Part shown: positions 21,497 through 31,106 of the stretch, piece by piece
Position numbering within the stretch: position 1 is the first letter of the stretch
How the letters are laid out: each line of letters opens with the position of its first letter
NCBI GenBank assembly: GCA_007135015.1
Contig: SLJS01000146.1
Coordinates: forward strand, 1-40,349
DNA: 40,349 bases
Direction: 5' to 3'
Source of the DNA: Alcanivorax sp.
GTDB taxonomy: Bacteria; Pseudomonadota; Gammaproteobacteria; Pseudomonadales; Alcanivoracaceae
Translations under genes and position numbers: made by a program
The notes under the pieces: model-generated
Told to the model about the DNA's origin: nothing
The model's input: the letters and a program-made list of their open reading frames with translations, nothing else
Databases searched by the model: none

Positions 21497-23351
21497 CCAC
21501 TTCCAGCAACTGATCGCGCTGGAAGGGCTTGGCCACATAGTCATCCATGCCCGCGTCCAGGCAGCGCCCGCGCTCGCCTTCCAGCGCGTTGGCGGTCAGC
21601 GCCACCACCGGCACGGGCTCCGCCGCCCGCTCGGCCTCCCGGTCCCGCAGGCGCCGGGTGGCTTCCAGCCCGTCCATGACGGGCATCTGCACGTCCATCA
21701 GCACACAGTCCACAGCGCTTTCATCCAGTTTCTCCAGGGCGTGGCGACCATCCCGGGCACAGAGTACGTCCACGCCGCTGGCGGCCAGCATGCGTTCGGC
21801 CACCATGCGGTTCACGTCATTGTCTTCCACCAGCAGCACCCGGCCCTCCAGCCGGCGGCCGGCGGGCCGCTCCGTGTTCTCCACCTCGCAGGCGGCACGG
21901 CCCTCCAGTTCCAGCTCCAGGGCGAACTCACTGCCTCCCTCCGGCAGCGCCGCGCCCCACAGTCGACCGCCCAGCAGATCCGCCAGGCGCCGGGAGATCG
22001 CCAGACCCAGCCCGGTGCCCCCGAAGCGCCGGGAGGTGGAGTTCTCGAGCTGGCTGAACGCTTCAAAGAGACGGGGTATCTGCTCCTCGGGAATGCCGAG
22101 GCCGGAATCGCGCACCCGGACACGGAAACCGTAACGGAACGGCTCCCGGCGCATGAGTTCCACATGCACATCCACGCCCCCGTGCTCGGTAAACTTCACG
22201 GCGTTGGACACCAGATTGGTCAGAATCTGGCGCAGGCGCAGGGGGTCGGAGCGAAGCTGCACACCCTCCAGGCTCTCCAGGCCATGCAGATTCAGGTCGA
22301 GCCCCTTCTCCTCGGCCAGGTAGCGGAAGTTCATGACACAGTGCTGGATCAGTTCGTCCGGAGAAAAGAACAGCTCCTCGATTTCCAGACGCCCGGATTC
22401 GATCCGGGAGAAATCCAGGATGTCGTTGATCACTTCCATCAGGTGACTGGTGGACTCCAGCGCCGCCTGGATGTACTCGCCCTGCTCGTCGTCCATGCCG
22501 GTGGTCTGCATCAGCTGGAGCATGCCCAACACCCCGTTCATGGGCGTTCTCAGCTCATGGCTCATCATCGCCAGGAACTCGCTTTTCGCCTGATTGGCCG
22601 ATTCGGAGCGCCGCCGGGCCTCCACCAGTTCACGCATGGCCCTTTCCTGCTCCCGGCGGGCCTCTTCCAGATTGGCGGCCAGCTCGTTGATGTCGCCCTG
22701 CAGCGTGCCCAGTTCCCCGTCCAGGGGGCTTACGCCGCGTACATGGTAGTCACCGTCACGGATCACACGGACCAGCCGGGAAAGGCTCCGCAGCGGTCTG
22801 GAAATGTTGCCGCCCATTCGCCGGGCGATCCACAGTGCCACCAGAATCGCCATGAGCACCGGCGCCGCGCTGGTCAACAGTATCTCGCGCTGGCGGGCCG
22901 CCACCCAGTGATCGGAAAGGCCCACCACCACCTCGCCGACCAGATCGGCCCGGCCGGTCTCCGTGCCTTCCGACATGGCCGCCGGCTGACGATAGATGCT
23001 GGCACTGAAACGGTAGAGCTCGTCCGGGTCGACGCTTCCCTCCCCGTCGGGCGCCACCTCGCGCGACAACAATCGGCCCGCGGCATCGCGAAAAATCACC
23101 AGGCGCAGATTCTCGTGCTCGAAGGCATGGCGTGCCTGGCGCCGCAGGTCCGCACGGTTGCCCGAAAGCACACCGTATTCGGAAGCCGAGGCCAGATGCC
23201 GCGCAAGAAACTCCCCCTGTTCCCGCAATTCCGTCTCCGCGTCGGCGAAGCGCTGCCAGGTCAGCAGGCCCACCAGCAAAAGCAACAGGATCAGCGCAGG
23301 GACGATGCCCAGCAACTGAAGCTGGCGGTGAAGGCCGAGACCGGCTTTCAT
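21459..23351 (-). CDS. hybrid sensor histidine kinase with receiver domain
   Basis: A 630-residue inner-membrane protein. Helix 1 (about 12-32) and helix 2 (about 160-178) enclose a periplasmic sensor region of about 125 residues. Next come a HAMP-like segment (180-235), HisKA with H265 in MMSHELRTPMNG, an HATPase domain (NLVSNAVKFTEHGG, DSGLGIP, GGTGLGLAISRRL) and a C-terminal receiver with phospho-acceptor D553 in VLMDVQMP. No Hpt domain is present, so a separate phosphotransfer protein or response regulator must act downstream. The ATG overlaps the stop of the binding-protein gene (4 bp). It is the last gene of a receptor/binding-protein/kinase operon. Confidence 0.93.
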   Translation of the reverse strand: MKAGLGLHRQLQLLGIVPALILLLLLVGLLTWQRFADAETELREQGEFLARHLASASEYGVLSGNRADLRRQARHAFEHENLRLVIFRDAAGRLLSREVAPDGEGSVDPDELYRFSASIYRQPAAMSEGTETGRADLVGEVVVGLSDHWVAARQREILLTSAAPVLMAILVALWIARRMGGNISRPLRSLSRLVRVIRDGDYHVRGVSPLDGELGTLQGDINELAANLEEARREQERAMRELVEARRRSESANQAKSEFLAMMSHELRTPMNGVLGMLQLMQTTGMDDEQGEYIQAALESTSHLMEVINDILDFSRIESGRLEIEELFFSPDELIQHCVMNFRYLAEEKGLDLNLHGLESLEGVQLRSDPLRLRQILTNLVSNAVKFTEHGGVDVHVELMRREPFRYGFRVRVRDSGLGIPEEQIPRLFEAFSQLENSTSRRFGGTGLGLAISRRLADLLGGRLWGAALPEGGSEFALELELEGRAACEVENTERPAGRRLEGRVLLVEDNDVNRMVAERMLAASGVDVLCARDGRHALEKLDESAVDCVLMDVQMPVMDGLEATRRLRDREAERAAEPVPVVALTANALEGERGRCLDAGMDDYVAKPFQRDQLLEVVSRYLRQPEEPA

Positions 23352-24193
23352 CGCCGCACCTCCAGTTCCCTGCGCAGCACGCCGGATGTATCCACGGGCA
23401 GCTCAAAGGTCTTCGCCACCCGTTCGTTGACCGCCACCGAAACCGCGGCGGGAAACGCCGGAGCGGGCAGGCGTCCCTCGTCACGGAAGCTGGCAAGCCA
23501 CTGAACGACCTGGGCGGCAAGATCTTCGCGGGGGTAGTACATGGACGCCACGCTGCCGGCCTCGACAAAGGCCGCATCCGGCCCCACCACCGGCCGGTTC
23601 TGCCGGTACCCGGTCAGCAGCACCAGCCGCGCGGTGGCGGGGCTGTAAAGCTCGCTGTCAGCCACGGCAAGCAACAGGTCCACCCGGGGCAGCAACCGGG
23701 CCAGCGCAACACCCAGTTCATCGCGGTCCTCCACCCTGCGGGTTTCCAGCGAAAGGCCGAGATGGTCCGCATAGCCGGGCAGATAGGACCCGGCCCATCG
23801 CGACTCCGGGCCCAGCAGCAGCCCCACCCGGCTGGCCGTGGGCAGCAGGCGCGAGACAAGGCGAAGCTGCAATGCGGGGTCCATCTCGCGGAACAGCCCG
23901 GTACAGCTACAGCCGCGCCGCCAGGCCCCGAGAAGCTCTGCGCGTGGCACATCCACCGCCACAACCGGGCGGTTTCCCTTCAGGGCCCGGCGGAAGGCCT
24001 CGCCGCCCACGGCCACCACCATGTCGCCATCTCCGGGTTCGGCCTGGCCGATATCCCGTTGCGCCAGCTCCTGCCCCAGCAGGTCGGAAAAGTTCTCGTC
24101 GGCGGCGAGCACCGTCACGGAAAACGACGCGCCTGCCGGTCCGTGGACCGCCAGCAGTATCAGCAGCACCAGCGCTGGCCAGATCCTTGCCAC
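23348..24193 (-). CDS. periplasmic substrate-binding protein (ABC_sub_bind-like), sensor partner
   Basis: A 281-residue secreted protein. The GTG start at 24193 is preceded by GGAGGG 6 bp upstream. A signal peptide (RIWPALVLLILLAVHGPAGA-S) precedes a two-lobed fold with strands such as MVVAVGGEAF, NRPVVAVDVP, VGLLLGPES, VDLLLAVADSELYSP and NRPVVGPDAAFVEAGSVASMYYPREDLA. These resemble ABC_sub_bind (DUF534-type) proteins. There is no ABC permease or ATPase gene nearby. The tight coupling to the kinase suggests it presents a ligand to the kinase's periplasmic domain (inference). Confidence 0.8.
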   Translation of the reverse strand: MARIWPALVLLILLAVHGPAGASFSVTVLAADENFSDLLGQELAQRDIGQAEPGDGDMVVAVGGEAFRRALKGNRPVVAVDVPRAELLGAWRRGCSCTGLFREMDPALQLRLVSRLLPTASRVGLLLGPESRWAGSYLPGYADHLGLSLETRRVEDRDELGVALARLLPRVDLLLAVADSELYSPATARLVLLTGYRQNRPVVGPDAAFVEAGSVASMYYPREDLAAQVVQWLASFRDEGRLPAPAFPAAVSVAVNERVAKTFELPVDTSGVLRRELEVRR

Positions 24194-24206
24194 CCGTTGC
24201 CCTCCG

Positions 24207-26357
24207 TCACCACAGGCCCAGTGAAGCCGAAAGCCAGAAGCGATTGCGCTCGCCGCGAACATTCTCCTCGAACACCACCGGCTCATCGGCCCGATCATGT
24301 TCGATTGCGCCGCGCAACACCAGCTCCGTGCCGCCCAGGGGATAACGCCAGGAAAGATGGGCCCCGAGCCGCTCATACCGGAATTCGTTGTAATCAGTGG
24401 CGCGATGCCAGGTGCCCGAAAGCTGCAGCGATCGGGTCACCTCATAGCGCCACAGTAGACTGTTGCTTTCCTCCGGAGCGAAACGCCCCTCGGCATTGCG
24501 GCGGTTTTCCAGCCGGTTGCGCATCAGGGTGCCGCGCACATAATGCCGGGGCGAGAGGTGCCAGCCCAGTTCCCCTTCCCAGCCCTGATGATGCACCCAG
24601 CTGTCATTGTGCGCTTCGAGATCGAACAGCGACATCCGCGAGACCACCAGATCGCGAAGGGATTCATGGTAGAAGCGCAGATCCAGTTCCAGCCCGCCGA
24701 AGCGCCCGAAATAGCCCAGTTCCCGGGACTTGATCCGCTCCGGCTTCAGGCCCCCGGAAATGGTCTGGGTGATAAAGAAATCGGGATGGGGCTGGCCCAG
24801 CAAGTCCGGATCGGAGGCGAAATCATCGGGAATATTTTGAAGACGAATGGTGGTGTCGCCGTCCGTTTCCACCAGATCCAGCGCCCGCACTGCCTCGGAC
24901 CAGACCATGCGCACGCCATGGCCCGGTGCCGGGATCATGGTTACCGCCGCACGCGGGGAGAAAAAGCTGTCGTTGGTATCATGGTGTTCCCAGTAGCCGC
25001 CCAGGTTCACGCGCAACGGCTCGCCCGGAGACAGCTCCAGATTGGCGAAGGCACGCCGGGAGGTATTGGAAGCCGCGCCGGAAGCATAGGCCAGGGACTC
25101 GGCCCGGTCATGGCGCAGGTTCAACCCGGTGACCAGCCGGGCGTATTCGCTCAGGTGCACCGTATCCTGAATCTCCAGGTCCAGACGTTCCTCCACCACG
25201 TCCACCAGAAAGTCCCCGCAGAACGGATCCAGCCCGGAACCGGTGAGCTCGTCGTGGCGCTCGTACAGGGGGGAGTCATCGTCCTGCAGTGCCTGCTGGA
25301 GCGCCTGCATGGTCGCCTGCAGGTCGCGATCGTTTTCCTCGTAGAGATCCCGCATCTCACCGGAGAAGAACACCCCGCCTCCCGGCCCGGGCTCGCCGCT
25401 GGCCGGATCGCGGATGCAAAGCCCCATGCTTCGCTCGGCATTGGCGCGCTGGCCGTACAGCTGCACGCTCAGGCTGTGCGCTGGCGAGAAGAGTCTCTGC
25501 CATTTGAATTGCGCGAACTGTTCGTCGCTGAGTGTCTGTTGTTCCCGGGTCTGGGTGGCAAATGCCTCGATACTGTCCGAGGGAGGCACCTCAATGCTGG
25601 TCCGGGAGACTCCGGCGAAAAACTCCAGCTCATCGCGCGGGGAGAGATCATGGCTGTAGCGCAGGTTCAGCGACTCCACCTTCTTGGCGTCCGGGTAGTC
25701 CATGTCCTCCGGTCCTTCATAGCCATCATCCCCGCGACGCTCCACGGTCATGCGCAGGGCTCCAGGCCCGCTCTGGGCGGCCACCGTGCCGCGTGCGTCA
25801 CGGACCCCGTTATTGCCACGCCGGCGCTCCATTTCCACGCCGGTAACATCCCGCGGATGACGCGTGATGATGTTGATCACACCGGTCATGGCATTGGCCC
25901 CGTACAGGGCCGAGTTGGGCCCGCGCGTGATTTCGATGCGCTCGACATCCTCGATGGAAAGCGGCATGTCGTTCCACATGACCCGGGCCAGCCCCGGACG
26001 CTGCTGGGTGCGCCCGTCGACCAGCACCTGCATGCGCCGGGTACTGCGAGCCTGGGTGGCATGATAGGCCACGGTGGGAATATTGCCCTGCACCTTTTCG
26101 GCGCTCATGCCCGGCACCAGCCGGAACAGCTCCCAGATCTCCCGGGCTCCGGAGGCGCGGATCAGGTCCCGGTCGATCACGGTGACGCTGGCGGGAACTT
26201 CTTCCCGGGGCTGACGCAGGCGCGCCGGAGTCAGCACCTTGGGGACAGTGTTCCCCGAAGCCGATACCGAGCCCCCGGAAGCCGCGGATTCACCCGCGCT
26301 GACAACGCCCCCCATGGCAACAAGCGCACAGCAGAACAGGACCTTCCCCCGATGCAC
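24207..26357 (-). CDS. TonB-dependent outer-membrane receptor
   Basis: A 716-residue protein with a signal peptide (about 1-21, ending VVSA) and an N-terminal plug domain: PASVTVIDRDLIRASGAREIWELFRLVPGM, split over the family's first strands, then VLVDGR, IEDVERIEITRGPNSALYGANAMTGVINIITR. A beta-barrel follows and ends in an alternating strand finishing with a C-terminal tryptophan (FWLSASLGLW), as outer-membrane barrels do. Two cysteines in a long loop (GLCIRDP and DPFCGD) may form a disulfide. The start is a GTG at 26357 with GGAG about 9 bp upstream. Ligand unknown. It is followed after 13 bp by the binding-protein gene. Confidence 0.92.
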   Translation of the reverse strand: MHRGKVLFCCALVAMGGVVSAGESAASGGSVSASGNTVPKVLTPARLRQPREEVPASVTVIDRDLIRASGAREIWELFRLVPGMSAEKVQGNIPTVAYHATQARSTRRMQVLVDGRTQQRPGLARVMWNDMPLSIEDVERIEITRGPNSALYGANAMTGVINIITRHPRDVTGVEMERRRGNNGVRDARGTVAAQSGPGALRMTVERRGDDGYEGPEDMDYPDAKKVESLNLRYSHDLSPRDELEFFAGVSRTSIEVPPSDSIEAFATQTREQQTLSDEQFAQFKWQRLFSPAHSLSVQLYGQRANAERSMGLCIRDPASGEPGPGGGVFFSGEMRDLYEENDRDLQATMQALQQALQDDDSPLYERHDELTGSGLDPFCGDFLVDVVEERLDLEIQDTVHLSEYARLVTGLNLRHDRAESLAYASGAASNTSRRAFANLELSPGEPLRVNLGGYWEHHDTNDSFFSPRAAVTMIPAPGHGVRMVWSEAVRALDLVETDGDTTIRLQNIPDDFASDPDLLGQPHPDFFITQTISGGLKPERIKSRELGYFGRFGGLELDLRFYHESLRDLVVSRMSLFDLEAHNDSWVHHQGWEGELGWHLSPRHYVRGTLMRNRLENRRNAEGRFAPEESNSLLWRYEVTRSLQLSGTWHRATDYNEFRYERLGAHLSWRYPLGGTELVLRGAIEHDRADEPVVFEENVRGERNRFWLSASLGLW

Positions 26358-26550
26358 AGACCCCAGCTCCGTATTTCTTATTAGGAAGTCGTCCAGATAT
26401 GATGATTAAGTAGCAGAATCTGTACTATGGTGCCTTTTTGTTACCCGAATCACAAACAGAATCCGCTACGCACAAGCGTACATCGGAGCAAAACCCCCGA
26501 AACAGGAAAAAATGCAGAAAACGAAAGGTTGCACCACATCACCATGCCAA

Positions 26551-26571
26551 AACGGCCCTGGCCGGGTCGTT
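26551..26571 (-). terminator. weak intrinsic terminator downstream of der
   Basis: On the minus strand AACGACCC-GGCCA-GGGCCGTT folds into an 8-bp stem (one G-T pair) just 3 bp past the der stop and runs into TTTT. The T-run is short. The rest of 26358-26573 is the AT-rich upstream region of the receptor gene; I see no gene in it and no certain promoter. Confidence 0.35.
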
Positions 26572-26573
26572 AT

Positions 26574-27959
26574 TCAGCGCCGGTTATGACGCAGCAGGCG
26601 CTTGCGCCGCTTGCGCTGGCGCGGGGTGAGGGGATTGGACTTGCCTTCCCAGGGGTTGCGCCCGGATTTGAACTCCACGCGCACCGGCGTGCCCTCCAGT
26701 TCCAGCAGCTGTCGGAAACGGTTTTCCAGATAGCGCCGGTAGCCGTCCGGCAGCGCCTCGACCTTGTTGCCGTGAATCACGATGCGTGGCGGGTTCCCGC
26801 CGCCGATATGGGCATAACGCAGTTTGGGCCGGTGGCGGCCGATCATCGGCGGGGAATGTTCACTGACCAGATCTTCCAGCAGGCGGGTAAGGCGGCCGGT
26901 GCTGACCTTCGGGAAGGCCGAGGCCTTCGCCCGGTCGATCAGTTCGTAGAGGTCCCCGACGCCGGTGCCGTGCAGCGCCGAGGTGAACTGCACCCGGATC
27001 CAGGGGGCGAAACCCAGTTGCTCGCCGAGCTGCTGGCGCACCCGCAGACGAAAGTCCTGTGACAATCCGTCCCACTTGTTCAGGGCCACCACCACGGAGC
27101 GACCGGCCTCCAGAACATGGGCCAGCAGGTGCTGGTCCTGGTCGGTCATGCCCTCGCGGGCGTCCACCACCAGCACCACCACCTCGGCGGCCTCCACCGC
27201 CTGCATGGCCTTGATCACCGAGAACTTTTCCACTGCCTCGAATACCCGGCCCCGGCGGCGCACTCCGGCGGTATCGATCAGAAGGTAGCGCCGGCCGGCA
27301 CGCTCCAGTGGTACGTGGATGGCATCGCGGGTGGTTCCGGCCTCGTCATAGACCACCACCCGTTCCTCGCCGAGCATGCGGTTGAGCAGGGTGGACTTGC
27401 CCACATTGGGCCGGCCCAGAATCGCCACCCGGGTTTCCTCGCCCTCCTCCGCCGACTCCGGCTCCGCGACGGGAAAATCGGCCAGCGATTCCTCGATGAG
27501 CCCGCGAACGCCCCGGCCATGGGCGGCGGCGATGGCGTGCAATCGCGGGAAGCCCAGGGCATGAAAATCAGCGCTGGCTACTTCCGGGTCCAGACCGTCG
27601 GTCTTGTTGACCACCAGGTGCACGGGCTTGTCCAGCACGCGCAGCTGCGCGGCCAGTTCCTCGTCCGCCGAGTTGATCCCGGCGCGGCCATCGACCAGAA
27701 AGAACACCAGGTCGGCCTCCTCCAGCGCCGCCCGGGCCTGGTCGGTGATGGGCGCGACCACGCCTTCCAGGCCTTCGCCGATACCGCCGGTATCGATCAC
27801 CATGAAGGGGCGCTCGCCCAGACGTCCATGGCCGTACTTGCGGTCCCGGGTCAGTCCGGGCAGTTCCGCCACCAGGGCATCACGGCTGCGGGTAAGCTGG
27901 TTGAACAGGGTGGATTTACCCACATTGGGCCGCCCCACCAGCGCAATAACGGGCTTCAT
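26574..27959 (-). CDS. der: ribosome-associated GTPase Der (EngA)
   Basis: A 461-residue protein with two tandem GTPase domains, each with GRPNVGKST as G1 (residues 9-17 and about 180-188), DTGG/DTAG as G3 and NKTD/NKWD as G4. A KH-like C-terminal domain follows (RIVIHGNKVEALPDGYRRYLENRFRQ) with a basic tail (RQRKRRKRLLRHNRR). Der acts in assembly of the 50S ribosomal subunit. It is the last gene of a nine-gene minus-strand cluster and overlaps bamB by 4 bp. Confidence 0.97.
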   Translation of the reverse strand: MKPVIALVGRPNVGKSTLFNQLTRSRDALVAELPGLTRDRKYGHGRLGERPFMVIDTGGIGEGLEGVVAPITDQARAALEEADLVFFLVDGRAGINSADEELAAQLRVLDKPVHLVVNKTDGLDPEVASADFHALGFPRLHAIAAAHGRGVRGLIEESLADFPVAEPESAEEGEETRVAILGRPNVGKSTLLNRMLGEERVVVYDEAGTTRDAIHVPLERAGRRYLLIDTAGVRRRGRVFEAVEKFSVIKAMQAVEAAEVVVLVVDAREGMTDQDQHLLAHVLEAGRSVVVALNKWDGLSQDFRLRVRQQLGEQLGFAPWIRVQFTSALHGTGVGDLYELIDRAKASAFPKVSTGRLTRLLEDLVSEHSPPMIGRHRPKLRYAHIGGGNPPRIVIHGNKVEALPDGYRRYLENRFRQLLELEGTPVRVEFKSGRNPWEGKSNPLTPRQRKRRKRLLRHNRR

Positions 27960-29119
27960 CTCGTTACCTGGTCATCGCGCTCGCGCAATTCGTAGGCGGC
28001 CAGCCAGCCGCGGCTGCCCAGCGCATAGAGCACACCGTCGCGAACCACCGGTGTCGCCGCCATGCCCTGCGGTTGATGGGGGTGACGCATCACCAGGTGT
28101 CCGGTCTCTCCGTCAAGCCAGTGCAGATACCCCTCACTGTCGGCGGTGACCACATAACCGCCGTGCACCACCACCCCGGTAAGCCCGCCCCGGTCGGAAA
28201 GCGCGTCCTGACGCCAGAGGTCGTTACCGGAGCGCGAATCCAGTGCCCAGACATTGCCGTCGTTGTCCGCCACATAGAGCCTGCCTCCATCGGCGGCGAC
28301 GGGCGCATGGGTGGACATGGGCCGGTTCCACAGTGGTCCGCCGGAATGACGTTCCAGGCGCATGGCGTTGCCCTGGTAATTGGCCACATAGAGCGCGGAG
28401 CCCTCGAGAACCAGGTTATTGGTGACATCCACCAGCCGTTCCAGCTCCGAACGTCCGGTGGGTTCGGACACCCTGCGCTCCCAGACGGGTGCGCCGCTGG
28501 CGGTGTCCAGCGCCACCACCTTGCCGTTGGCCAGGCCGGCATACACCCGGTTGCCCGCGATCAGCGGCTCGCCGGTGCCCCGCAGGATCAGGATGGGAAC
28601 AGACGAGTCGAAGGTCCAGTGGCGCTCGCCGGTGTCGCGCTCGAGCGCCACCACGCGACCGTCCAGGGTCTGGAATACCACCAGTTGTTCATTCACCGCC
28701 GGGGCGGCAAGCAGCTCACCGCCCAGCGAGGTGCGCCACAGCTGTGATCCGTCCCCGGTGTCCAGCGCCACTGCTTCGCCTTCACGAGTGCCGTACACCA
28801 CCATGCTGAAGCCTGCGTACAGCCCGGTGGCAATACGATCCCCGGTGGACTTTCGCCAGATCCGGCTGCCGCTGTCGCGCTCGCGGGCATGGACCCGCCC
28901 GCGATGGTCCGCGGCATAGATCCGTTCCGAGGTCACCGCGGGAGCGAGATGCAGAAAGCCCTTGCCGATCCCGGCACCACTGTCCCGGGCCCAGAGGCGC
29001 TGGACGCGGTGCTCGGCGCGCTCGTCCTCCAGTTCGGGCATGGTCAGCGTCTCCGGCGGGCGCAGTCCGCACCCGCCGAGAAGCAACAGCGCAAAAAATA
29101 CTACAAGGAGCCGATTCAC
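27956..29119 (-). CDS. bamB: BamB, outer-membrane protein assembly lipoprotein
   Basis: A 387-residue lipoprotein with GTG start; the lipobox LLGGC places lipidated C17. The mature part has repeated PQQ-like blades (RVHARERDSGSRIW, GEAVALDTGDGSQLWRTS, GRVVALERDTGERHWTF, GKVVALDTASGAPVWER, GNVWALDSRSGNDLW), consistent with the eight-bladed propeller of BamB. It works in the BAM complex at the outer membrane. Start overlaps the yfgM stop (GTGA), end overlaps der (ATGA). Confidence 0.96.
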   Translation of the reverse strand: MNRLLVVFFALLLLGGCGLRPPETLTMPELEDERAEHRVQRLWARDSGAGIGKGFLHLAPAVTSERIYAADHRGRVHARERDSGSRIWRKSTGDRIATGLYAGFSMVVYGTREGEAVALDTGDGSQLWRTSLGGELLAAPAVNEQLVVFQTLDGRVVALERDTGERHWTFDSSVPILILRGTGEPLIAGNRVYAGLANGKVVALDTASGAPVWERRVSEPTGRSELERLVDVTNNLVLEGSALYVANYQGNAMRLERHSGGPLWNRPMSTHAPVAADGGRLYVADNDGNVWALDSRSGNDLWRQDALSDRGGLTGVVVHGGYVVTADSEGYLHWLDGETGHLVMRHPHQPQGMAATPVVRDGVLYALGSRGWLAAYELRERDDQVTR

Positions 29120-29763
29120 GATGCGGACTTCAGATCGTCGAGTTTCATGCGCACCCGGTCACGTTCGCGGGGCGAGCCTTCCAGGATATCCAGGGCGGAC
29201 TCGTAGGCCTGACGGGCGCCTTCAAGATCGCCCTGGCGGCGCAGGGCATCACCACGAACCTCCCGCGCCTGGCCTTCCCATGCCGGGGAAAAACCGCCGG
29301 CAAGCTGTTCCAGCGTGCGTTCCGTCTGGTCCATCTCCAGGTAGAGTCGTGCCAGGCGCATCCGGGCGGTGTATTCCAGATTCTCCGAGGCCGGACTGTC
29401 GGCCACACGCTGCAGATGTTCCGCCGCCTGTTCCAGCTCCCCGTCTTCCACCGCCAGCCGCGCCAGCATGAGGCTGGCATAGTCGGCGTAGGCGCTGCGG
29501 GGAAAGTCCTCCAGCAGCTGCTCCGCCGGCCCCTGCACCTGCTCCGGCGCGGCTCCGGCCGCGCCCTGGTCCAGCACCTGCGCCGCCGAGATCATGTTCT
29601 GGTACAACGCCGACGCCTCGGCGGAGGTGGCCTCCTGCTGCGCCTGCCACTGCCGCCAGCCAAGAATCAGCGCGATGGCGGCCACGATGGCCAGAATGGT
29701 GGTGAAACCGTGTTTCTCCCACCATTCGCGGATGATTTCCGCCTGTTCCTCTTCGGTGCGCAC
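29116..29763 (-). CDS. yfgM: YfgM-family ancillary SecYEG translocon subunit, TPR protein
   Basis: A 215-residue protein beginning at a GTG (29763) with GGGAG 9-10 bp upstream. A short cytoplasmic N-terminus (RTEEEQAEIIREWWEKHG) precedes one transmembrane helix (19-36), then a periplasmic TPR-like helical domain (LARLYLEMDQTERTLEQLA, RQGDLEGARQAYESAL). In E. coli YfgM associates with SecYEG and PpiD in periplasmic chaperone traffic. Placement between hisS and bamB is the conserved one. Confidence 0.93.
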   Translation of the reverse strand: MRTEEEQAEIIREWWEKHGFTTILAIVAAIALILGWRQWQAQQEATSAEASALYQNMISAAQVLDQGAAGAAPEQVQGPAEQLLEDFPRSAYADYASLMLARLAVEDGELEQAAEHLQRVADSPASENLEYTARMRLARLYLEMDQTERTLEQLAGGFSPAWEGQAREVRGDALRRQGDLEGARQAYESALDILEGSPRERDRVRMKLDDLKSAS

Positions 29764-29779
29764 GAATCGTTCTCCCGTT

Positions 29780-31051
29780 TCAGTTCGGTGTCAGTAACTC
29801 GGCAAGCCGCGTTCCCAGTTGCCCGCGGGGCACTTCTTCCTGGGGCCCGTCCCCGCGCAGGGGCTTTACCGTGACGCTGTCGTTTTCCAGTTCCTGTTCC
29901 CCCAGCAACAGGGCCAGGTGCGCGCCACTACGGTCGGCCTTCTTCATCTGGCTCTTGAAGCTGCCGCCGCCGCAGTGGCAGACGATGCGCCGCCCGGGCA
30001 ATGTATTGCGCAACTCTTCCGCCAGCAACAGCGCCGCCGTGGATTGTCCCGGCGCCACTATATAGAGTTCCGCGGGCGCCGGCAGTTCCGGAGTATTCTG
30101 CTCGAGCAGCAGAACCAGCCGCTCCAGGCCCATGGCGAAACCCACCGCCGGCGTGGAGCGCCCGCCGAGCTGCTCGACCAGCCCGTCATAACGCCCCCCG
30201 GCACAGACCGTGCCCTGGGCGCCCAGCGCGTCGGTGACCCATTCGAAAACGGTCCGGCCATAGTAGTCCAGCCCCCGCACCAGGCGAGGGTTGACCTCGT
30301 AGGCCAGCCCGGCGGCATCCAGCATGGCGCACAGCTCGCGAAAGTGCTCGCGGGCCTCGTCGCCCAGGTACTCCTCCAGGCGCGGTGCATCCTCGAGCAC
30401 CTCCCGGGTGCCCGGGTCCTTGGTGTCCAGGATACGCAGCGGATTGCGCTCCAGCCGCCGCTGGCTGTCGTCGTCGAGACGCTCGCGGTGCCGTGAAAGA
30501 TACGCAACGAGCGCTTCGCGGTAACGCCCGCGGTCCTCCGGCTCGCCCAGGCTGTTGAGTTCCAGCCGGACATGGTCGGCCAGCCCCAGCGCCCGCCAGA
30601 TACGCGCGGTCATCAGGATCAGCTCGGCATCAATGTCCGGGCCGGACATGCCGAAGGTCTCCACGCCGATCTGGTGGAACTGACGATACCTGCCGGCCTG
30701 GGGACGCTCATGGCGGAACATGGGGCCGGCATACCAGAGCCGCTGAACCTGGTTGTGCAACAGCCCGTGCTCGCGGGCGGCGCGGACACAGCCGGCGGTC
30801 CCCTCGGGCCGCAGGGTCAGCGAATCGCCGTTGCGATCGGCGAAGCTGTACATTTCCTTTTCCACGATATCCGTGGCCTCGCCGATGGAGCGCCGGAAAA
30901 GCTCCGTGTGCTCCAGCACCGGCATGCGGATCTCGCCGTAGCCGTAACCGCAGAGCACCTCGCGTACACGGTCCTCCAGCCACTGCCAGAGGCGCGTATG
31001 CTCGGGCAGAATGTCATTCATGCCCCGGATCGAGGCAACCTTGTCGCTCAA
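29780..31051 (-). CDS. hisS: histidyl-tRNA synthetase
   Basis: A 423-residue class II synthetase. It starts with a TTG: the conserved family N-terminus (KVASIRGMNDILPEH) begins before the first ATG, and AGGAG lies 7 bp upstream of the TTG. Class II motif 2 (GPMFRHERPQAGRYRQFHQ) and the histidine-specific motif (LVRGLDYYGRTVFEW) are intact, as is GFAMGLERL (motif 3). The C-terminal anticodon-binding domain follows (about 325-420). The gap to ispG is 55 bp with no feature seen. Confidence 0.97.
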   Translation of the reverse strand: MSDKVASIRGMNDILPEHTRLWQWLEDRVREVLCGYGYGEIRMPVLEHTELFRRSIGEATDIVEKEMYSFADRNGDSLTLRPEGTAGCVRAAREHGLLHNQVQRLWYAGPMFRHERPQAGRYRQFHQIGVETFGMSGPDIDAELILMTARIWRALGLADHVRLELNSLGEPEDRGRYREALVAYLSRHRERLDDDSQRRLERNPLRILDTKDPGTREVLEDAPRLEEYLGDEAREHFRELCAMLDAAGLAYEVNPRLVRGLDYYGRTVFEWVTDALGAQGTVCAGGRYDGLVEQLGGRSTPAVGFAMGLERLVLLLEQNTPELPAPAELYIVAPGQSTAALLLAEELRNTLPGRRIVCHCGGGSFKSQMKKADRSGAHLALLLGEQELENDSVTVKPLRGDGPQEEVPRGQLGTRLAELLTPN

Positions 31052-31106
31052 CCGTCACTCCTGAAACTATCCGGAAGGTTGGAACCGTCCCGCGGGCCGC
31101 TGGAAC

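Noticed and set aside
24194..24376. Longer binding protein starting at 24376
   Set aside because: It would overlap the receptor gene by 170 bp and bury the signal peptide; the GTG at 24193 has GGAGGG 6 bp upstream.
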